Notes: generated from the letters alone by a model not told the origin. A DNA stretch of 64,000 bases from Neptuniibacter sp. CAU 1671 (GCF_029222905.1 NZ_JARHUE010000006.1:101399-165398), one strand, 5' to 3'. Counted from the first letter of the stretch, positions 26,732-43,962 are shown. Numbers and translations are program-made.

Positions 26732-29700
26732 ATGGCTTATTCATATACTGAAAAGAAACGCATCCGCAAGGACTTCGGTAAATTACCGCAAGTCATGGAT
26801 GTGCCCTACCTGCTGGCAATTCAGCTCGACTCCTATAAAAAATTCCTGCAAACCGGCGTTGATTCGGTTGAACGGTTGGATGAAGGTCTGCATGCCGCAT
26901 TTAACTCTGTATTCCCTATCGTGTCCTATTCCGGCAATGCATCGCTGGAATATGTCGGCTACCGTTTGGGCGAGCCGGTATTTGATGTGAAAGAATGTCA
27001 GGTGCGTGGTGTGACTTACCATGCGCCGCTGCGAGTCAAAGTACGCCTGGTTATTTATGACCGTGACTCCAGCACTAAAGCGGTAAAAGATATCAAAGAG
27101 CAGGAAGTCTACATGGGCGAAATGCCTCTGATGACTGAAAACGGTACCTTTGTTATCAACGGTACTGAGCGGGTTATCGTATCCCAGCTGCACCGCTCAC
27201 CCGGCGTGTTCTTTGATCACGATAAAGGTAAAACTCACTCTTCCGGCAAACTGCTGTATTCCGCGCGTATCATTCCTTACCGTGGTTCATGGCTGGATTT
27301 TGAATTTGATCCTAAGGACAACCTGTTTGTCCGTATCGACCGTCGTCGTAAACTGCCAGCGACTATCCTGCTGCGTGCTTTGGGTTATGAAGCGCAGGAA
27401 ATCCTGGAGATGTTCTTCGACAACACTGAATGGGATCTGGGCGCTGACACCATCAAGATGAAACTGGTGGCTGACCGTCTGCGTGGTGAAACCCTGTCTT
27501 TCGAAGTGAAAGATCCGGAAGGCAACGTGGTTGTTGAAGCAGGCCGTCGTATCACGCCGCGTCATATCCGTCAGATGGAAAAAGCGGGCATGGAATACCT
27601 GCCGGTACCAATGGAGTACCTGTGCGGTAAGGCCATGGCGAAAGATCTGGTTGATCCGTCAACCGGTGAGGTGATCTGCGAATCCAACGCTGAGATCACT
27701 GAAGATCTGGTTAAGAAGATGCGTGCAGCGGGTATCACTACGTTTGAAACCCTGTACACAAACGACCTGGATTGCGGCTCTTTCGTATCTGAAACCCTGC
27801 GTATTGACCCGACCCGCAATCAGCTGGAATCTCTGGTTGAGATCTACCGCATGATGCGTCCGGGCGAACCGCCTACCAAAGAATCGGCTGAAGCGCTGTT
27901 TGAGAACCTGTTCTTTACCGAAGAGCGCTACGACCTGTCTGCTGTAGGTCGCATGAAGTTCAACCGTCGTCTGGGTCGTGATGAAGTTGTCGGCTCCGGC
28001 GTACTGGATAAAGACGATATCCTGGCGGTGATGCACACCCTGATCGACATCCGTAACGGCAAAGGCACTGTGGATGACATCGACCACCTGGGTAACCGTC
28101 GTATCCGTTCCGTAGGCGAGATGGCTGAAAACCAGTTCCGCGTAGGTCTGGTCCGTGTTGAGCGTGCGGTGCGTGAACGTCTGTCCATGGCAGAATCAGA
28201 TAACCTGATGCCTCAGGATCTGATCAATGCCAAACCTGTTGCTGCGGCGATTAAAGAGTTCTTTGGTTCCTCTCAGCTGTCTCAGTTTATGGACCAGAAC
28301 AACCCGCTGTCTGAGATTACGCATAAGCGTCGTGTTTCTGCTCTGGGCCCCGGCGGTCTGACCCGTGAGCGTGCAGGCTTTGAGGTACGTGACGTACACC
28401 CGACTCACTATGGTCGAGTCTGCCCAATCGAAACGCCTGAAGGTCCAAACATCGGTCTGATCAACTCCCTGGCGGTGTTTGCCCGCACCAACGAGTACGG
28501 CTTCCTGGAAACGCCTTACCGTCGTGTTGTAAACAGTCAGGTAACTGATGAACTGGATTACCTGTCAGCGATTGAAGAAAACACCTTTGTTATCGCGCAG
28601 GCCTCTGCGGCGATGGACGAAGAAGGTCGTCTGACTGATGAGCTGGTAACTGTTCGTCACCTGAACGAAACCACTGTCATGTCACCAGAGAAAGTACAGT
28701 ACATGGACGTGTCTCCACGTCAGGTTGTATCTGTAGCTGCTTCTCTGATCCCGTTCCTGGAACACGATGACGCGAACCGTGCATTGATGGGTTCCAACAT
28801 GCAGCGTCAGGCGGTGCCGACTCTGCGTGCTGAAAAGCCACTGGTGGGTACGGGTATCGAGCGTAACGTGGCACAGGACTCCGGTGTGTGTGTAGTTGCA
28901 CGTCGTGGTGGTGTGATTGAATCGGTTGATGCCAGCCGCATCGTTGTCCGTGTAAATGATGACGAAGTGGTGGCAGGTGAAGCCGGTGTCGATATCTACA
29001 ACCTGACCAAATACACCCGTTCTAACCAGAACACCTGTATTAACCAGCGTTCTATCGTAAGCCCTGGCGACATGGTGCAGACCGGTGACGTGATGGCAGA
29101 CGGTCCATCTGTGGACCTGGGTGAACTGGCACTGGGCCAGAACATGCGCATCGCGTTCATGCCTTGGAATGGTTACAACTTCGAGGACTCCATCCTGATC
29201 TCTGAACGTGTGGTTCAGGATGACCGCTTTACCACTATCCACATTCAGGAACTGACCTGTGTGGCGCGTGATACCAAGCTGGGTTCTGAAGAGATCACCT
29301 CTGATATTCCAAACGTAGGTGAATCTGCCCTGGCCAAGCTGGATGAGTCCGGTATTGTGCACATCGGTGCAGAAGTAGGTCCTGGCGATATTCTGGTTGG
29401 TAAGGTAACACCAAAAGGTGAAAGCCAGCTGACCCCTGAAGAGAAACTGCTACGTGCAATCTTCGGTGAAAAAGCGTCTGACGTTAAGGACACCTCCCTG
29501 CGCGTGAAGACCGGTACGATCGGTAAGGTTATCGACGTACAGGTATTCACCCGTGATGGCGTACAGAAAGATCAGCGTGCGCTGTCTATCGAGAAGTCTG
29601 AACTGGATGCAATCCGCAAAGACCTGAACGAAGAGTACCGTATTGTTGAACAGGCGACTTTTGAGCGTCTGAGCAAAGTACTGGTAGGTCTGAAAGCGGA

Positions 29701-30832
29701 TGGTGGTGCTGGCCTGAAAAAAGGCGAAGAGATCACTGAAGCGTTCCTGGCTGAGCTGCCTAAAGCTGACTGGTTCAAGATCCGTGTATCTGATGATGCT
29801 GCAGCTGAACAGCTGGAACTGGCGCAGAAACAGCTGGAAGACCGTAAAGAGTCTCTGGAGCGTCGCTTCGAAGACAAAAAAGGCAAGCTGCAGACCGGCG
29901 ATGATCTGGCACCGGGCGTACTGAAAATCGTCAAGGTGTATGTTGCGACTAAACGTCGTGTACAGCCAGGTGACAAGATGGCCGGTCGTCACGGTAACAA
30001 GGGTGTTATCTCCGTAATCATGCCGGTTGAAGATATGCCGTACGATGAAAACGGTGAACCGGTTGATATCGTACTGAACCCGCTGGGCGTACCGTCCCGT
30101 ATGAACGTGGGTCAGATCCTTGAAACCCACATGGGTATGGCTGCCAAAGGTCTGGGTCGTCGCATCAATGAGATGCTGGAACAGGAACGCGCCCGTGCGG
30201 AAACCGTAAAAGAAGTACGCGGCTTCCTGCATCAGATCTACAACGCTGACCTGGGTGCTGGCATGAACAGCCGCACGGAAGATCTGGATAACTTCTCTGA
30301 TGAAGAGATTCTGGAACTGGCCAACAACCTGACTGCAGGTGTGCCTCTGGCAACTCCGGCGTTCGACGGTGCCAAAGAGGTTGAGATCAAGTCTCTCCTG
30401 CGTCTGGCAGGTCTGAACGATTCCGGACAGTGTTTGCTGTTTGATGGCCGTACCGGTCAGCAATTCGACCGTCCGGTTACCGTTGGCTACATGTACATGC
30501 TGAAACTGAACCACCTGGTAGACGACAAAATGCATGCGCGTTCTACCGGTTCTTACAGCCTGGTTACTCAGCAGCCGCTGGGTGGTAAGGCTCAGTTCGG
30601 TGGTCAGCGCTTTGGTGAGATGGAGGTGTGGGCACTGGAAGCATACGGTGCAGCTTACACCCTGCAGGAGATGCTGACCGTGAAGTCCGACGACGTGAAC
30701 GGCCGTACCAAGATGTACAAAAACATCGTGGATGGCGATCACCGGATGGAACCGGGCATGCCGGAATCCTTCAACGTGCTCATCAAGGAAATTCGCTCCC
30801 TCGGTATCGATATCGAGTTGGAAAACGAATAA
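26732..30832 (+). CDS. rpoB: RNA polymerase beta subunit
   Basis: Core RNA polymerase subunit, 1,366 residues, slightly longer than the E. coli protein (1,342). The rifampicin region reads [20 protein letters not shown] then [20 protein letters not shown], with no known resistance substitution visible. [40 protein letters not shown] and the C-terminal clamp segment [20 protein letters not shown] are intact. rpoC follows after 74 bases. Confidence 0.98.
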   Translation: MAYSYTEKKRIRKDFGKLPQVMDVPYLLAIQLDSYKKFLQTGVDSVERLDEGLHAAFNSVFPIVSYSGNASLEYVGYRLGEPVFDVKECQVRGVTYHAPLRVKVRLVIYDRDSSTKAVKDIKEQEVYMGEMPLMTENGTFVINGTERVIVSQLHRSPGVFFDHDKGKTHSSGKLLYSARIIPYRGSWLDFEFDPKDNLFVRIDRRRKLPATILLRALGYEAQEILEMFFDNTEWDLGADTIKMKLVADRLRGETLSFEVKDPEGNVVVEAGRRITPRHIRQMEKAGMEYLPVPMEYLCGKAMAKDLVDPSTGEVICESNAEITEDLVKKMRAAGITTFETLYTNDLDCGSFVSETLRIDPTRNQLESLVEIYRMMRPGEPPTKESAEALFENLFFTEERYDLSAVGRMKFNRRLGRDEVVGSGVLDKDDILAVMHTLIDIRNGKGTVDDIDHLGNRRIRSVGEMAENQFRVGLVRVERAVRERLSMAESDNLMPQDLINAKPVAAAIKEFFGSSQLSQFMDQNNPLSEITHKRRVSALGPGGLTRERAGFEVRDVHPTHYGRVCPIETPEGPNIGLINSLAVFARTNEYGFLETPYRRVVNSQVTDELDYLSAIEENTFVIAQASAAMDEEGRLTDELVTVRHLNETTVMSPEKVQYMDVSPRQVVSVAASLIPFLEHDDANRALMGSNMQRQAVPTLRAEKPLVGTGIERNVAQDSGVCVVARRGGVIESVDASRIVVRVNDDEVVAGEAGVDIYNLTKYTRSNQNTCINQRSIVSPGDMVQTGDVMADGPSVDLGELALGQNMRIAFMPWNGYNFEDSILISERVVQDDRFTTIHIQELTCVARDTKLGSEEITSDIPNVGESALAKLDESGIVHIGAEVGPGDILVGKVTPKGESQLTPEEKLLRAIFGEKASDVKDTSLRVKTGTIGKVIDVQVFTRDGVQKDQRALSIEKSELDAIRKDLNEEYRIVEQATFERLSKVLVGLKADGGAGLKKGEEITEAFLAELPKADWFKIRVSDDAAAEQLELAQKQLEDRKESLERRFEDKKGKLQTGDDLAPGVLKIVKVYVATKRRVQPGDKMAGRHGNKGVISVIMPVEDMPYDENGEPVDIVLNPLGVPSRMNVGQILETHMGMAAKGLGRRINEMLEQERARAETVKEVRGFLHQIYNADLGAGMNSRTEDLDNFSDEEILELANNLTAGVPLATPAFDGAKEVEIKSLLRLAGLNDSGQCLLFDGRTGQQFDRPVTVGYMYMLKLNHLVDDKMHARSTGSYSLVTQQPLGGKAQFGGQRFGEMEVWALEAYGAAYTLQEMLTVKSDDVNGRTKMYKNIVDGDHRMEPGMPESFNVLIKEIRSLGIDIELENE

Positions 30833-30906
30833 GGGCATATCCGAACACCAGGCGGGGGTCGCCCACCGGCGGCCTCAAGCAAGAACTCCGTTAGGAGCTT
30901 GATAGA

Positions 30907-35127
<4,221 letters not shown>

Positions 35128-35161
35128 CGATTGATTAAATCCTGTTCACTGATTGCGAACC

Positions 35162-35193
35162 GGGCCGGAATTGATTAAAATTCCGGCCCCTTT
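35162..35193 (+). terminator. Terminator 1 after rpoC
   Basis: A perfect 11-bp stem GGGCCGGAATT/AATTCCGGCCC with loop GATTAA, followed by CTTT. It begins 34 bases after the rpoC stop. Confidence 0.78.
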
Positions 35194-35195
35194 GT

Positions 35196-35223
35196 GACTG
35201 GATCGAAAAAATCCGGTCTTTTT
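35196..35223 (+). terminator. Terminator 2 after rpoC (tandem)
   Basis: An 8-bp stem GACTGGAT/ATCCGGTC with loop CGAAAAA and a TTTTT tail, three bases after the first hairpin. Only 35 bases remain before the rpsL start, and no promoter is visible in them. Confidence 0.75.
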
Positions 35224-35258
35224 GTTGGTGTTAACTAAAAAAACGTGGAGTTTGCTTA

Positions 35259-35633
35259 ATGGCAACGATTAACCAGTTGGTACGTAAACCACGTAAACGC
35301 AAAGTTCAGCCTAGCGATGTTCGTGCATTGCAGGGTTGTCCTCAGCGTCGTGGCGTATGTACCCGTGTTTACACCACTACCCCGAAAAAACCGAACTCTG
35401 CACTGCGTAAAGTGTGCCGTGTTCGTCTGACCAACGGCTTCGAGGTTGCTTCCTACATTGGTGGTGAAGGTCACAACCTGCAGGAGCACAGCGTTGTTCT
35501 GATTCGTGGTGGTCGTGTTAAGGACCTTCCAGGTGTGCGTTATCACACAGTACGTGGTGCTCTGGACTGCTCTGGCGTTAATGAACGCAAACAGGGTCGT
35601 TCTAAGTACGGTACTAAGCGTCCTAAATCTTAA
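35259..35633 (+). CDS. rpsL: 30S ribosomal protein S12
   Basis: Decoding-centre protein of 124 residues. Lys43 (in [13 protein letters not shown]) and Lys88 (in [13 protein letters not shown]), the positions altered in streptomycin resistance, are wild type, so a streptomycin-sensitive S12 is expected. It opens the str operon (rpsL-rpsG-fusA-tufA). A GTGGAG ribosome-binding site lies upstream. Confidence 0.98.
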   Translation: MATINQLVRKPRKRKVQPSDVRALQGCPQRRGVCTRVYTTTPKKPNSALRKVCRVRLTNGFEVASYIGGEGHNLQEHSVVLIRGGRVKDLPGVRYHTVRGALDCSGVNERKQGRSKYGTKRPKS

Positions 35634-35752
35634 TCGTCGTCCCTGCGGCGCGGCACAGCAGCGATCTTGATAAGAGGCTGCCGGGCTAACCCGGAAACAC
35701 GGTAAGAGTAAGGCCAGGCCTATGCCTGGAAAACCTGAAGACCTTTTAATGA

Positions 35753-36238
<486 letters not shown>

Positions 36239-36256
36239 TCTACAGAGGATTGAGTC

Positions 36257-38350
36257 GTGGCTCGTAAAACACCTATCGCACGCTACCGTAACATCGGTAT
36301 CTGTGCGCACGTAGACGCAGGTAAAACCACCACTACAGAACGTGTGCTGTTCTACACTGGTCTGTCTCACAAAATCGGTGAGGTTCACGACGGTGCAGCT
36401 ACCATGGACTGGATGGAGCAGGAGCAGGAGCGTGGTATTACCATCACTTCTGCAGCGACTACCTGTTTCTGGAGTGGTATGAACCAGCAGTTCGATGAGC
36501 ATCGTGTCAACATCATCGACACCCCCGGGCACGTTGACTTTACCATTGAGGTAGAGCGTTCACTGCGTGTTCTTGATGGTGCTGTAGTTGTACTGTGTGC
36601 GTCCTCCGGCGTACAGCCTCAGACTGAGACTGTATGGCGTCAGGCGAACAAATATGAAGTACCTCGCATGGTTTTCGTCAACAAGATGGACCGTGCTGGT
36701 GCTGACTTCTTCATGGTTGAGCGTCAGCTGAAACAGCGTCTGGGTTGTACTGCTGTGCCGATTAACTTCCCAATCGGTGCTGAAGACGAGTTCAAAGGCG
36801 TGGTTGACCTGATTCGCATGAAAGCCATCATGTGGAACGAAGCCGATCAGGGCATGACCTACGAGCTGGAAGAGATCCCAGCTGATCTGCAGGCTAAAGC
36901 CGAAGAGTTGCGTGAAGCAATGATTGAAGCGGCTGCAGAGGCCAATGAAGAGCTGATGGAAAAATACCTTGAAGAAGGTGAGCTGTCAGATGATGAAATC
37001 AAAGCGGGTCTGCGTGCGCGCACCCTGGACAACGACATTGTTCTGATGCTGGCAGGTTCTGCCTTCAAGAACAAAGGTGTTCAGGCGGTTCTGGACGCTG
37101 TTATCGAGTACATGCCTTCTCCGAAAGAAGTTAAGGCAATTGAAGGTACTCTGGATGACGCGGCTGGCACTGTTGCTACACGTGAAGCTGATGACGATGC
37201 GCCTTTTTCTGCGCTGGCATTCAAGATCGCGACTGACCCATTCGTGGGTACCCTGACGTTCGTTCGTGTTTATTCTGGTGTTCTGAACTCTGGCGACAGC
37301 GTTATGAACTCTGTGAAGAGCAAGAAAGAGCGTGTGGGCCGTATGGTGCAGATGCACTCTAACCAGCGTGAAGAGATCAAAGAAGTACGCGCGGGTGACA
37401 TTGCGGCTCTGATCGGTATGAAAGACGTAACCACCGGTGACACTCTGTGTGCCCTGGATAATGTAATTATTCTGGAGCGTATGGAATTCCCGGATCCGGT
37501 AATTTCTGTTGCGGTTGAGCCTAAGTCCAAAGCGGACCAGGAAAAAATGGGTATTGCGCTGGGTAAACTGGCTCAGGAAGACCCGTCTTTCCGCGTAGAA
37601 ACCGATCAGGAATCTGGTCAGACCATCATCTCCGGTATGGGTGAGCTGCACCTGGACATCATCGTTGACCGTATGCGTCGCGAGTTCAAGGTGGAAGCTA
37701 ACATCGGTAAACCTCAGGTAGCTTACCGTGAGAAGATCCGCAGCTCTATCGATGCAAACCACAAGTTTGCGCGTCAGTCTGGTGGTCGCGGTCAGTACGG
37801 TCACGTTGTGATCGAGTTCAGCCCGTCTGATGAAGAAGGTCTGGAGTTCGTGAACGAAATCGTGGGTGGTGCTATTCCGAAGGAATACATCCCGGCGATT
37901 CAGAAAGGTATCGAAGAGCAGATGAAGAACGGTGTTATCGCCGGCTATCCGCTGATCGGCCTGAAAGCCCGTCTGCACGACGGTTCTTTCCACGAAGTTG
38001 ACTCCAACGAGATGGCGTTTAAAATCGCAGCATCTCAGGCTCTGAAGAAGTATGCGCAGCAGGCTAGTCCTTGTCTGCTTGAGCCAATGATGAAAGTGGA
38101 AGTTGTGACTCCAGAAGAGTACATGGGTGACGTAATGGGCGACCTTAACCGTCGTCGCGGCCTGGTACAGGGTATGGAAGACAGCTCTTCCGGTAAGGTG
38201 ATCAACGCTCAGGTGCCGTTGGGTGAAATGTTCGGTTACGCAACCGATCTGCGCTCTGCGACTCAGGGTCGTGCAACTTACTCTATGGAATTTTCTGAAT
38301 ACGCTGAAGCACCAAATAATATTGCTGAAGCGGTTATTAATCAGAACTAA
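36257..38350 (+). CDS. fusA: Elongation factor G
   Basis: The translocation GTPase, 697 residues, starting at GTG 36257 with AGAGGA upstream. G1 is [15 protein letters not shown], switch [10 protein letters not shown] and G4 NKMD. Domains II-V follow in order, with GGRGQYGHV in domain IV. Fusidic-acid contact regions look ordinary. Third gene of the str operon, 38 bases before tufA. Confidence 0.98.
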   Translation: MARKTPIARYRNIGICAHVDAGKTTTTERVLFYTGLSHKIGEVHDGAATMDWMEQEQERGITITSAATTCFWSGMNQQFDEHRVNIIDTPGHVDFTIEVERSLRVLDGAVVVLCASSGVQPQTETVWRQANKYEVPRMVFVNKMDRAGADFFMVERQLKQRLGCTAVPINFPIGAEDEFKGVVDLIRMKAIMWNEADQGMTYELEEIPADLQAKAEELREAMIEAAAEANEELMEKYLEEGELSDDEIKAGLRARTLDNDIVLMLAGSAFKNKGVQAVLDAVIEYMPSPKEVKAIEGTLDDAAGTVATREADDDAPFSALAFKIATDPFVGTLTFVRVYSGVLNSGDSVMNSVKSKKERVGRMVQMHSNQREEIKEVRAGDIAALIGMKDVTTGDTLCALDNVIILERMEFPDPVISVAVEPKSKADQEKMGIALGKLAQEDPSFRVETDQESGQTIISGMGELHLDIIVDRMRREFKVEANIGKPQVAYREKIRSSIDANHKFARQSGGRGQYGHVVIEFSPSDEEGLEFVNEIVGGAIPKEYIPAIQKGIEEQMKNGVIAGYPLIGLKARLHDGSFHEVDSNEMAFKIAASQALKKYAQQASPCLLEPMMKVEVVTPEEYMGDVMGDLNRRRGLVQGMEDSSSGKVINAQVPLGEMFGYATDLRSATQGRATYSMEFSEYAEAPNNIAEAVINQN

Positions 38351-38388
38351 TTTTTTCGCCTAATTACTTGTTTAAGAGGTAATAAAAA

Positions 38389-39612
38389 GTGGCTAAAGCA
38401 CAATTTGAACGTTCCAAACCGCACGTAAACGTAGGCACCATCGGCCACGTTGACCACGGTAAAACTACTCTGACAGCTGCACTGACTCGCGTTTGTGCTG
38501 AGACTTGGGGTGGCAGTGCCGTTGCATTTGATGGTATCGACAACGCTCCAGAAGAGCGTGAGCGTGGTATCACCATCGCAACTTCTCACGTTGAGTACGA
38601 TTCACCAGCACGTCACTATGCGCACGTTGACTGCCCAGGACACGCTGACTATGTGAAAAACATGATCACCGGTGCTGCACAGATGGACGGTGCGATTCTG
38701 GTATGTGGCGCGACTGACGGCCCAATGCCTCAGACCCGTGAGCACATCCTGCTGTCTCGTCAGGTAGGTGTACCTTACATCGTTGTATTCCTGAACAAGG
38801 CAGACCTGCTGGCTGACGACTGCGGCGGCGCAGACTCTGAAGAATACCAGGAGATGCTGGAACTGGTTGAAATGGAACTGCGTGAGCTGCTGGACACTTA
38901 CGACTTCCCAGGTGATGACACTCCAATCATCCCAGGTTCTGCGCTGATGGCGCTGAACGGCGAAGACGAAAACGGTCTGGGTACTTCTGCAGTTAAGAAA
39001 CTGGTTGAAACGCTGGACTCTTACATCCCAGAACCAGAGCGTGCAATCGACGGTGCATTCATCATGCCTATCGAAGACGTATTCTCTATCCAGGGTCGTG
39101 GTACTGTAGTAACTGGCCGTGTTGAGCGCGGTATCGTTAAAGTAGGCGACGAGATCGAAATCGTTGGTATCCGTCCAACTACTAAAACTACCTGTACTGG
39201 TGTTGAGATGTTCCGTAAGCTGCTGGACGAAGGTCGTGCAGGTGAGAACATTGGTGCGCTGCTGCGTGGTACCAAGCGTGATGACGTTGAGCGTGGTCAG
39301 GTACTGTGTAAGCCTGGTTCAATCAAGCCTCACACCCGTTTCGAAGGCGAAGTATACGTACTGAGCAAAGAAGAAGGTGGTCGTCACACTCCATTCTTCA
39401 AAGGCTACCGTCCACAGTTCTACTTCCGTACCACTGACATCACTGGTGCATGTGAACTGCCGGAAGGCGTTGAAATGGTAATGCCTGGCGATAACATCCA
39501 GATGGACGTTACGCTGATCAACCCAGTAGCAATGGAAGAAGGTCTGCGCTTCGCGATTCGTGAAGGTGGCCGTACCGTTGGCGCGGGTGTTGTATCTAAA
39601 ATCGTTGAGTAA
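38389..39612 (+). CDS. tufA: Elongation factor Tu (copy 2)
   Basis: The same 407-residue protein as the copy at 21846, here as last gene of the str operon. It starts at GTG with AAGAGGT eight bases upstream, while copy 1 starts at ATG. Three silent differences occur in the last six codons and none were found elsewhere. A strong terminator follows. Confidence 0.98.
   Translation: MAKAQFERSKPHVNVGTIGHVDHGKTTLTAALTRVCAETWGGSAVAFDGIDNAPEERERGITIATSHVEYDSPARHYAHVDCPGHADYVKNMITGAAQMDGAILVCGATDGPMPQTREHILLSRQVGVPYIVVFLNKADLLADDCGGADSEEYQEMLELVEMELRELLDTYDFPGDDTPIIPGSALMALNGEDENGLGTSAVKKLVETLDSYIPEPERAIDGAFIMPIEDVFSIQGRGTVVTGRVERGIVKVGDEIEIVGIRPTTKTTCTGVEMFRKLLDEGRAGENIGALLRGTKRDDVERGQVLCKPGSIKPHTRFEGEVYVLSKEEGGRHTPFFKGYRPQFYFRTTDITGACELPEGVEMVMPGDNIQMDVTLINPVAMEEGLRFAIREGGRTVGAGVVSKIVE
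38390..39596 (+). repeat. Near-perfect direct repeat, copy 2 (tuf gene body)
   Basis: Partner of 21847-23053, offset 16,543 bases, same orientation. Flanking sequences are unrelated on both sides. Confidence 0.9.
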
Positions 39613-39629
39613 TTAATACTCTCCGATGC

Positions 39630-39656
39630 AAAAAGCCCTCTTCGGAGGGCTTTTTT
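39630..39656 (+). terminator. Intrinsic terminator of the str operon
   Basis: AAAAAGCCCTC, a TTCG tetraloop, then GAGGGC and TTTTTT, 18 bases after the tufA stop. This is a textbook rho-independent terminator with an A tract upstream, so it could also act in reverse. Confidence 0.93.
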
Positions 39657-39708
39657 GTGTCTGCTGCTGGCAGTTTCACAGGATTGTCTAAATAAACAAC
39701 AAGTTTTG

Positions 39709-39737
39709 TTGACCTGTTCTTTTCCTGCCAGTAGAAT
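39709..39737 (+). promoter_or_regulatory. Sigma-70 promoter of the S10 operon
   Basis: TTGACC (39709-39714), a 17-base spacer and TAGAAT (39732-39737), then TTGCGTCCC. Initiation near 39744 would give a leader of only about 60 bases before rpsJ. Confidence 0.8.
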
Positions 39738-39805
39738 TTGCGTCCCTCTCATTGTAGGGGGAGGTCGGCTATGCCGTTTTTAAACATATTGGAAATGTGA
39801 TCGAA

Positions 39806-40117
39806 ATGCAGAATCAGAAAATTCGTATTCGTCTGAAAGCCTTTGATCATCGCCTGATCGACTCGTCCACGCAGGAAATCGTTGATACTGCTAAACGGAC
39901 TGGTGCTCAGGTGCGGGGCCCGATCCCGCTTCCTACCCGTAAAGAGCGCTACACAGTGCTGATTTCACCGCACGTCAACAAAGACGCCCGCGATCAGTAT
40001 GAAATCCGCACTCACAAGCGTGTTCTGGACATCGTTGAGCCAACAGAAAAAACTGTTGACGCACTGATGAAGCTGGATCTTGCTGCGGGTGTTGAAGTGC
40101 AGATCAGCCTCGGCTAA
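39806..40117 (+). CDS. rpsJ: 30S ribosomal protein S10
   Basis: Small-subunit head protein and NusE, the partner of NusB and NusG in antitermination; 103 residues, as in E. coli. It begins [20 protein letters not shown]. An in-frame GTG at 39797 would add three residues not seen in the family. First gene of the S10 operon, 120 bases before rplC. Confidence 0.97.
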   Translation: MQNQKIRIRLKAFDHRLIDSSTQEIVDTAKRTGAQVRGPIPLPTRKERYTVLISPHVNKDARDQYEIRTHKRVLDIVEPTEKTVDALMKLDLAAGVEVQISLG

Positions 40118-40237
40118 TTAAGGCAGCTGCGCAGAATTAATTTATTAATGAAGCGCTTATTTTGTGTGGAATGCTCTGGAAAGGGCAGCCGTAGTGGGTA
40201 ACAGCCCCGTACACAACTGGCAAGAGGTTTTAAAACA

Positions 40238-40876
40238 ATGTCTGTAGGTCTTATCGGACGTAAAGCGGGTATGACTCGCGTCTTCAATGAAGACGGCGTA
40301 TCCGTGCCAGTCACTGTCATCGAAGTGGAACCGAACCGTGTTACTGCAGTTAAATCTGCAGATACCGACGGCTACGCGGCTGTGCAGGTGACCACCGGTG
40401 CTAAGAAGGCTAACCGCCTGTCTAAGCCGGAAGCTGGTCAGTTTGCGAAAGCAGGTGTCGAAGCAGGACGTGGTTTGTGGGAGTTCCGCCTGTCAGGTGG
40501 CGAAGAAGTCAACGTTGGCGATGAGCTGACTGTTGCGCGCTTTGAAGCGGGTCAGAAGGTAGACGTAACCGGTCGTTCTAAAGGTAAAGGTTTCCAGGGC
40601 GGTATCAAGCGCTGGAACTTCAGCATGCAGGACGCTACTCACGGTAACTCGCTTTCTCACCGTGCTCCAGGTTCTATTGGTCAGTGTCAGACTCCTGGTC
40701 GTGTTTGGAAAGGCAAGAAGATGGCAGGTCACATGGGTGATGAGCGTGTAACCGTTCAGACCCTGGAAGTCGTTCGCGTTGACGCTGAACGTAACCTGTT
40801 GTTGATCAAAGGTGCTGTTCCAGGCGCAACTGGCGGTGACGTAATCGTTAAACCGGCCGTTAAAGCCGGCGCCTAA
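40238..40876 (+). CDS. rplC: 50S ribosomal protein L3
   Basis: Early-assembly protein near the peptidyl transferase centre, 212 residues. [20 protein letters not shown] contains the Gln that PrmB methylates in E. coli. It starts [25 protein letters not shown] precedes the start. Confidence 0.97.
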   Translation: MSVGLIGRKAGMTRVFNEDGVSVPVTVIEVEPNRVTAVKSADTDGYAAVQVTTGAKKANRLSKPEAGQFAKAGVEAGRGLWEFRLSGGEEVNVGDELTVARFEAGQKVDVTGRSKGKGFQGGIKRWNFSMQDATHGNSLSHRAPGSIGQCQTPGRVWKGKKMAGHMGDERVTVQTLEVVRVDAERNLLLIKGAVPGATGGDVIVKPAVKAGA

Positions 40877-40887
40877 GGGGGTTTGAA

Positions 40888-41493
40888 ATGAATCTGAATT
40901 TAGCTGGAGCTAAAGGTTCGGTTGAAGTTTCCGACCTGGCTTTTGGTAAAGAATTCAACGAGACGCTGGTACACCAGGTTGTGACTGCATACCTGGCTGG
41001 CGCTCGTCAGGGCACCAAAGCCCAGAAAAACCGCTCTGCGGTATCTGGTGGTGGTGCTAAACCATGGCGTCAGAAGGGTACTGGTCGTGCCCGTGCGGGT
41101 ACTACCCGTTCTCCGCTGTGGCGTACCGGTGGTGTAACTTTCGCAGCTGCACCACGTGATCACGCTCAGAAAGTGAACAAGAAAATGTATCGTGCTGCGA
41201 TGCGTTGCATTCTGTCTGAGTTGGTACGTCAGGATCGCCTGGTTGTTGTTGAAGATTTCGCTTTGGAATCTCCAAAAACTAAACAGTTTGTGGCCAAGCT
41301 GAATGAGCTTGAGCTGAATAATGCACTGCTGATTACTGAAGACGTAGAGCAGAACCTGTATCTCGCTTCTCGTAACGTACCACACGTGGACGTTCGTGAT
41401 GCTGCTGGCCTGGACCCTGTGTCTCTGGTTGGCTTTGAGAAAGTACTGGTTACCGTACCTGCGCTGAAGAAAATCGAGGAGGCGCTGGCATGA
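40888..41493 (+). CDS. rplD: 50S ribosomal protein L4
   Basis: Exit-tunnel protein, 201 residues. In E. coli it also represses the S10 operon. The internal loop [20 protein letters not shown] is conserved. The stop overlaps the rplW start (ATGA). Confidence 0.97.
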   Translation: MNLNLAGAKGSVEVSDLAFGKEFNETLVHQVVTAYLAGARQGTKAQKNRSAVSGGGAKPWRQKGTGRARAGTTRSPLWRTGGVTFAAAPRDHAQKVNKKMYRAAMRCILSELVRQDRLVVVEDFALESPKTKQFVAKLNELELNNALLITEDVEQNLYLASRNVPHVDVRDAAGLDPVSLVGFEKVLVTVPALKKIEEALA

Positions 41494-41786
41494 ATCAGGA
41501 ACGCATCTACAAAGTGCTGCTGGGTCCGCACATCTCCGAGAAAGCTACTATCGTAGCTGATGGTTCTCAGCAGGTTGTTTTCCGTGTGGCAAAAGACGCT
41601 ACTAAACCAGAAATCAAAGAAGCTGTTGAGCAGCTGTTTAACGTCAAAGTAAAAGGCGTAAACGTGCTGAATGCTAAAGGCAAAACCAAGCGCACTATGC
41701 GTGGTATGGGCAAGCGCAGTGATGTGCGTAAAGCCTATGTTTGCCTGGCCGATGGCTCCGAGATTGATTTCCTCGGTGGCGAGTAA
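41490..41786 (+). CDS. rplW: 50S ribosomal protein L23
   Basis: Protein at the tunnel exit that docks trigger factor and SRP, 98 residues. [13 protein letters not shown] at the N-terminus and a basic loop with [16 protein letters not shown] are typical. Translationally coupled to rplD. Confidence 0.97.
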   Translation: MNQERIYKVLLGPHISEKATIVADGSQQVVFRVAKDATKPEIKEAVEQLFNVKVKGVNVLNAKGKTKRTMRGMGKRSDVRKAYVCLADGSEIDFLGGE

Positions 41787-41801
41787 TAGAGGGTTATAAA
41801 A

Positions 41802-42629
41802 ATGGCAGTGACTAAAACTAAGCCGACCTCTGCTGGACGTCGTCATGTAGTAAAGGTATCTAATGCCGAGCTACATAAAGGCAAGCCATATGCGCCACTC
41901 GTTGAAAAGAAAAGCAAAAACGGTGGTCGTAACAACAATGGTCGCATTACCACTCGCCACGTTGGCGGTGGTCACAAACAGCAGTACCGTTTAATCGATT
42001 TTCGTCGCAACAAGGACGGCATTCCAGCGACTGTTGAGCGCCTGGAATACGATCCTAACCGTTCTGCGCATATTGCACTGGTTGTGTATGCGGACGGTGA
42101 GCGTCGTTACATCATTGCACCTAAAGGCGTAGCTGCAGGTGCAAAAGTTCAGTCCGGTGAATACGTAGACATCAAACCAGGTAACTGTATGCCTCTGCGC
42201 AACGTGCCTGTGGGTGCTGTTGTTCACTGTATCGAACTGAAACCAGGTAAAGGTGCGCAGATCGCTCGTTCAGCGGGTACTTCTGCACAGCTGGTCGCAC
42301 GTGATGGTGCCTATGCAACGCTGCGTCTGCGCTCTGGCGAGATGCGTAAAGTGCTGGCCGAATGTCGTGCAACTCTGGGTGAAGTGTGCAACAGCGAGCA
42401 CAGCCTGCGTCAGCTGGGTAAAGCCGGTGCAACGCGCTGGCGTGGTGTTCGTCCTACTGTACGTGGTGTTGCGATGAACCCGGTAGATCACCCGCATGGT
42501 GGTGGTGAAGGTCGTACTTCTGGTGGTCGTCATCCGGTGACCCCATGGGGTGTTCCGACCAAGGGTTATAAAACTCGTAAGAACAAGCGTACCGATAAAC
42601 TGATCGTACGCCGTCGTAACGCTAAGTAA
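41802..42629 (+). CDS. rplB: 50S ribosomal protein L2
   Basis: Core protein needed for peptidyl transferase activity, 275 residues. [20 protein letters not shown] contains the critical His of L2, and [19 protein letters not shown] is conserved. AGAGGG precedes the ATG. Confidence 0.98.
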   Translation: MAVTKTKPTSAGRRHVVKVSNAELHKGKPYAPLVEKKSKNGGRNNNGRITTRHVGGGHKQQYRLIDFRRNKDGIPATVERLEYDPNRSAHIALVVYADGERRYIIAPKGVAAGAKVQSGEYVDIKPGNCMPLRNVPVGAVVHCIELKPGKGAQIARSAGTSAQLVARDGAYATLRLRSGEMRKVLAECRATLGEVCNSEHSLRQLGKAGATRWRGVRPTVRGVAMNPVDHPHGGGEGRTSGGRHPVTPWGVPTKGYKTRKNKRTDKLIVRRRNAK

Positions 42630-42641
42630 GAGGATACAGCT

Positions 42642-42917
42642 GTGCCACGTTCACTTAAGAAAGGTCCTTTTATCGACCTTCACTTGTTGAAAAAGGTAGA
42701 AGCTGCAGTTGAAGCTAACGACCGTCGTCCAATCAAAACCTGGTCACGTCGTTCTACAGTTTTTCCAAACTTTGTAGGTTTGACAATTGCAGTTCATAAC
42801 GGCCGTCAGCATGTTCCGGTATTCATTACCGAAGACATGGTTGGTCATAAACTGGGCGAGTTTGCTGTGACCCGTAATTACCGCGGTCACGCTGCAGACA
42901 AGAAAGCCAAGCGATAA
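42642..42917 (+). CDS. rpsS: 30S ribosomal protein S19
   Basis: Head protein contacting S13 and the A-site finger, 91 residues, with [19 protein letters not shown] and [18 protein letters not shown]. It starts at GTG 42642 with AGAGGA upstream. Confidence 0.97.
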   Translation: MPRSLKKGPFIDLHLLKKVEAAVEANDRRPIKTWSRRSTVFPNFVGLTIAVHNGRQHVPVFITEDMVGHKLGEFAVTRNYRGHAADKKAKR

Positions 42918-42928
42918 GGAGTTAGATG

Positions 42929-43258
42929 ATGGAAGTTGCCGCTAAACATACTGGCGCCCGCATCTCTGCACAGAAAGCCCGTCTGGTTGCTGACCAGATC
43001 CGTGGTAAGTCTGTCGGCGAAGCTCTGAATATCTTGGCGTTTAGTCCTAAAAAAGGTGCGGCGCTTGTTAAGAAGGTACTGGAATCTGCGATTGCTAACG
43101 CAGAACACAATGAAGGTGCTGATATTGACGAGCTGCGCGTTTCAACTGTCTTCGTTGACGAAGGCATGACGATGAAACGCATTAAGCCGCGTGCGAAGGG
43201 TCGCGCTGATCGTATCTTGAAGCGCTCCTGTCACATCACTGTTAAAGTGGCCGACTGA
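42929..43258 (+). CDS. rplV: 50S ribosomal protein L22
   Basis: Exit-tunnel protein, 109 residues, beginning [20 protein letters not shown]. The tunnel loop ([20 protein letters not shown]) has no visible macrolide-resistance change. Two adjacent ATGs exist (42926 and 42929); the second is better spaced from GGAG (seven bases) and matches the Pseudomonas protein. Confidence 0.95.
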   Translation: MEVAAKHTGARISAQKARLVADQIRGKSVGEALNILAFSPKKGAALVKKVLESAIANAEHNEGADIDELRVSTVFVDEGMTMKRIKPRAKGRADRILKRSCHITVKVAD

Positions 43259-43281
43259 GCTGACTGCTAGGAGAGTTCATT

Positions 43282-43962
43282 ATGGGTCAGAAAGTACATC
43301 CGACCGGTATTCGTCTTGGCGTTGTTAAAGACCACACCTCTGTGTGGTATGCCGACAAGAATGAATACGCAAGCAAGCTGCTGAATGATCTTCAGGTACG
43401 TGAGTACCTGGATGAGCAGTTGAAGAACGCATCTGTCAGTCGCATCGAGATCGAGCGCCCTGCACAGAACGCAAAAATCACCATTCACACTGCCCGTCCA
43501 GGCATCGTGATTGGTAAAAAAGGTGAAGATGTTGAGAAACTGCGTAACACCGTATCAGACATGATGGGTGTTCCTGTTCACATCAACATCGAAGAGATTC
43601 GCAAGCCTGAACTGGACGGTCGTCTGGTTGCGCAGAGCGTTGCGAGTCAGCTGGAGCGTCGTGTTATGTTCCGTCGCGCTATGAAGCGTGCGGTGCAGAA
43701 CGCAATGCGTCTGGGTGCCAAAGGCATCAAAATTCAGCTTAGCGGCCGTCTGGGTGGTGCCGAAATCGCGCGTACTGAATGGTACCGTGAAGGTCGTGTG
43801 CCTCTGCACACCCTGCGTGCTGATATCGATTACGCCACTTATGAAGCTCATACCACTTATGGTGTGATCGGCGTAAAAGTATGGATCTTCAAGGGTGAGA
43901 TTCTTGGCGGCCTGGATCAGGTTCGCGCTGAGAAAAATGCGCCCAAGAAGAAATCTAAGTGA
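43282..43962 (+). CDS. rpsC: 30S ribosomal protein S3
   Basis: mRNA-entry protein with helicase role, 226 residues. The KH domain contains [17 protein letters not shown] and the C-terminal domain [26 protein letters not shown] precedes the ATG. Confidence 0.97.
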   Translation: MGQKVHPTGIRLGVVKDHTSVWYADKNEYASKLLNDLQVREYLDEQLKNASVSRIEIERPAQNAKITIHTARPGIVIGKKGEDVEKLRNTVSDMMGVPVHINIEEIRKPELDGRLVAQSVASQLERRVMFRRAMKRAVQNAMRLGAKGIKIQLSGRLGGAEIARTEWYREGRVPLHTLRADIDYATYEAHTTYGVIGVKVWIFKGEILGGLDQVRAEKNAPKKKSK

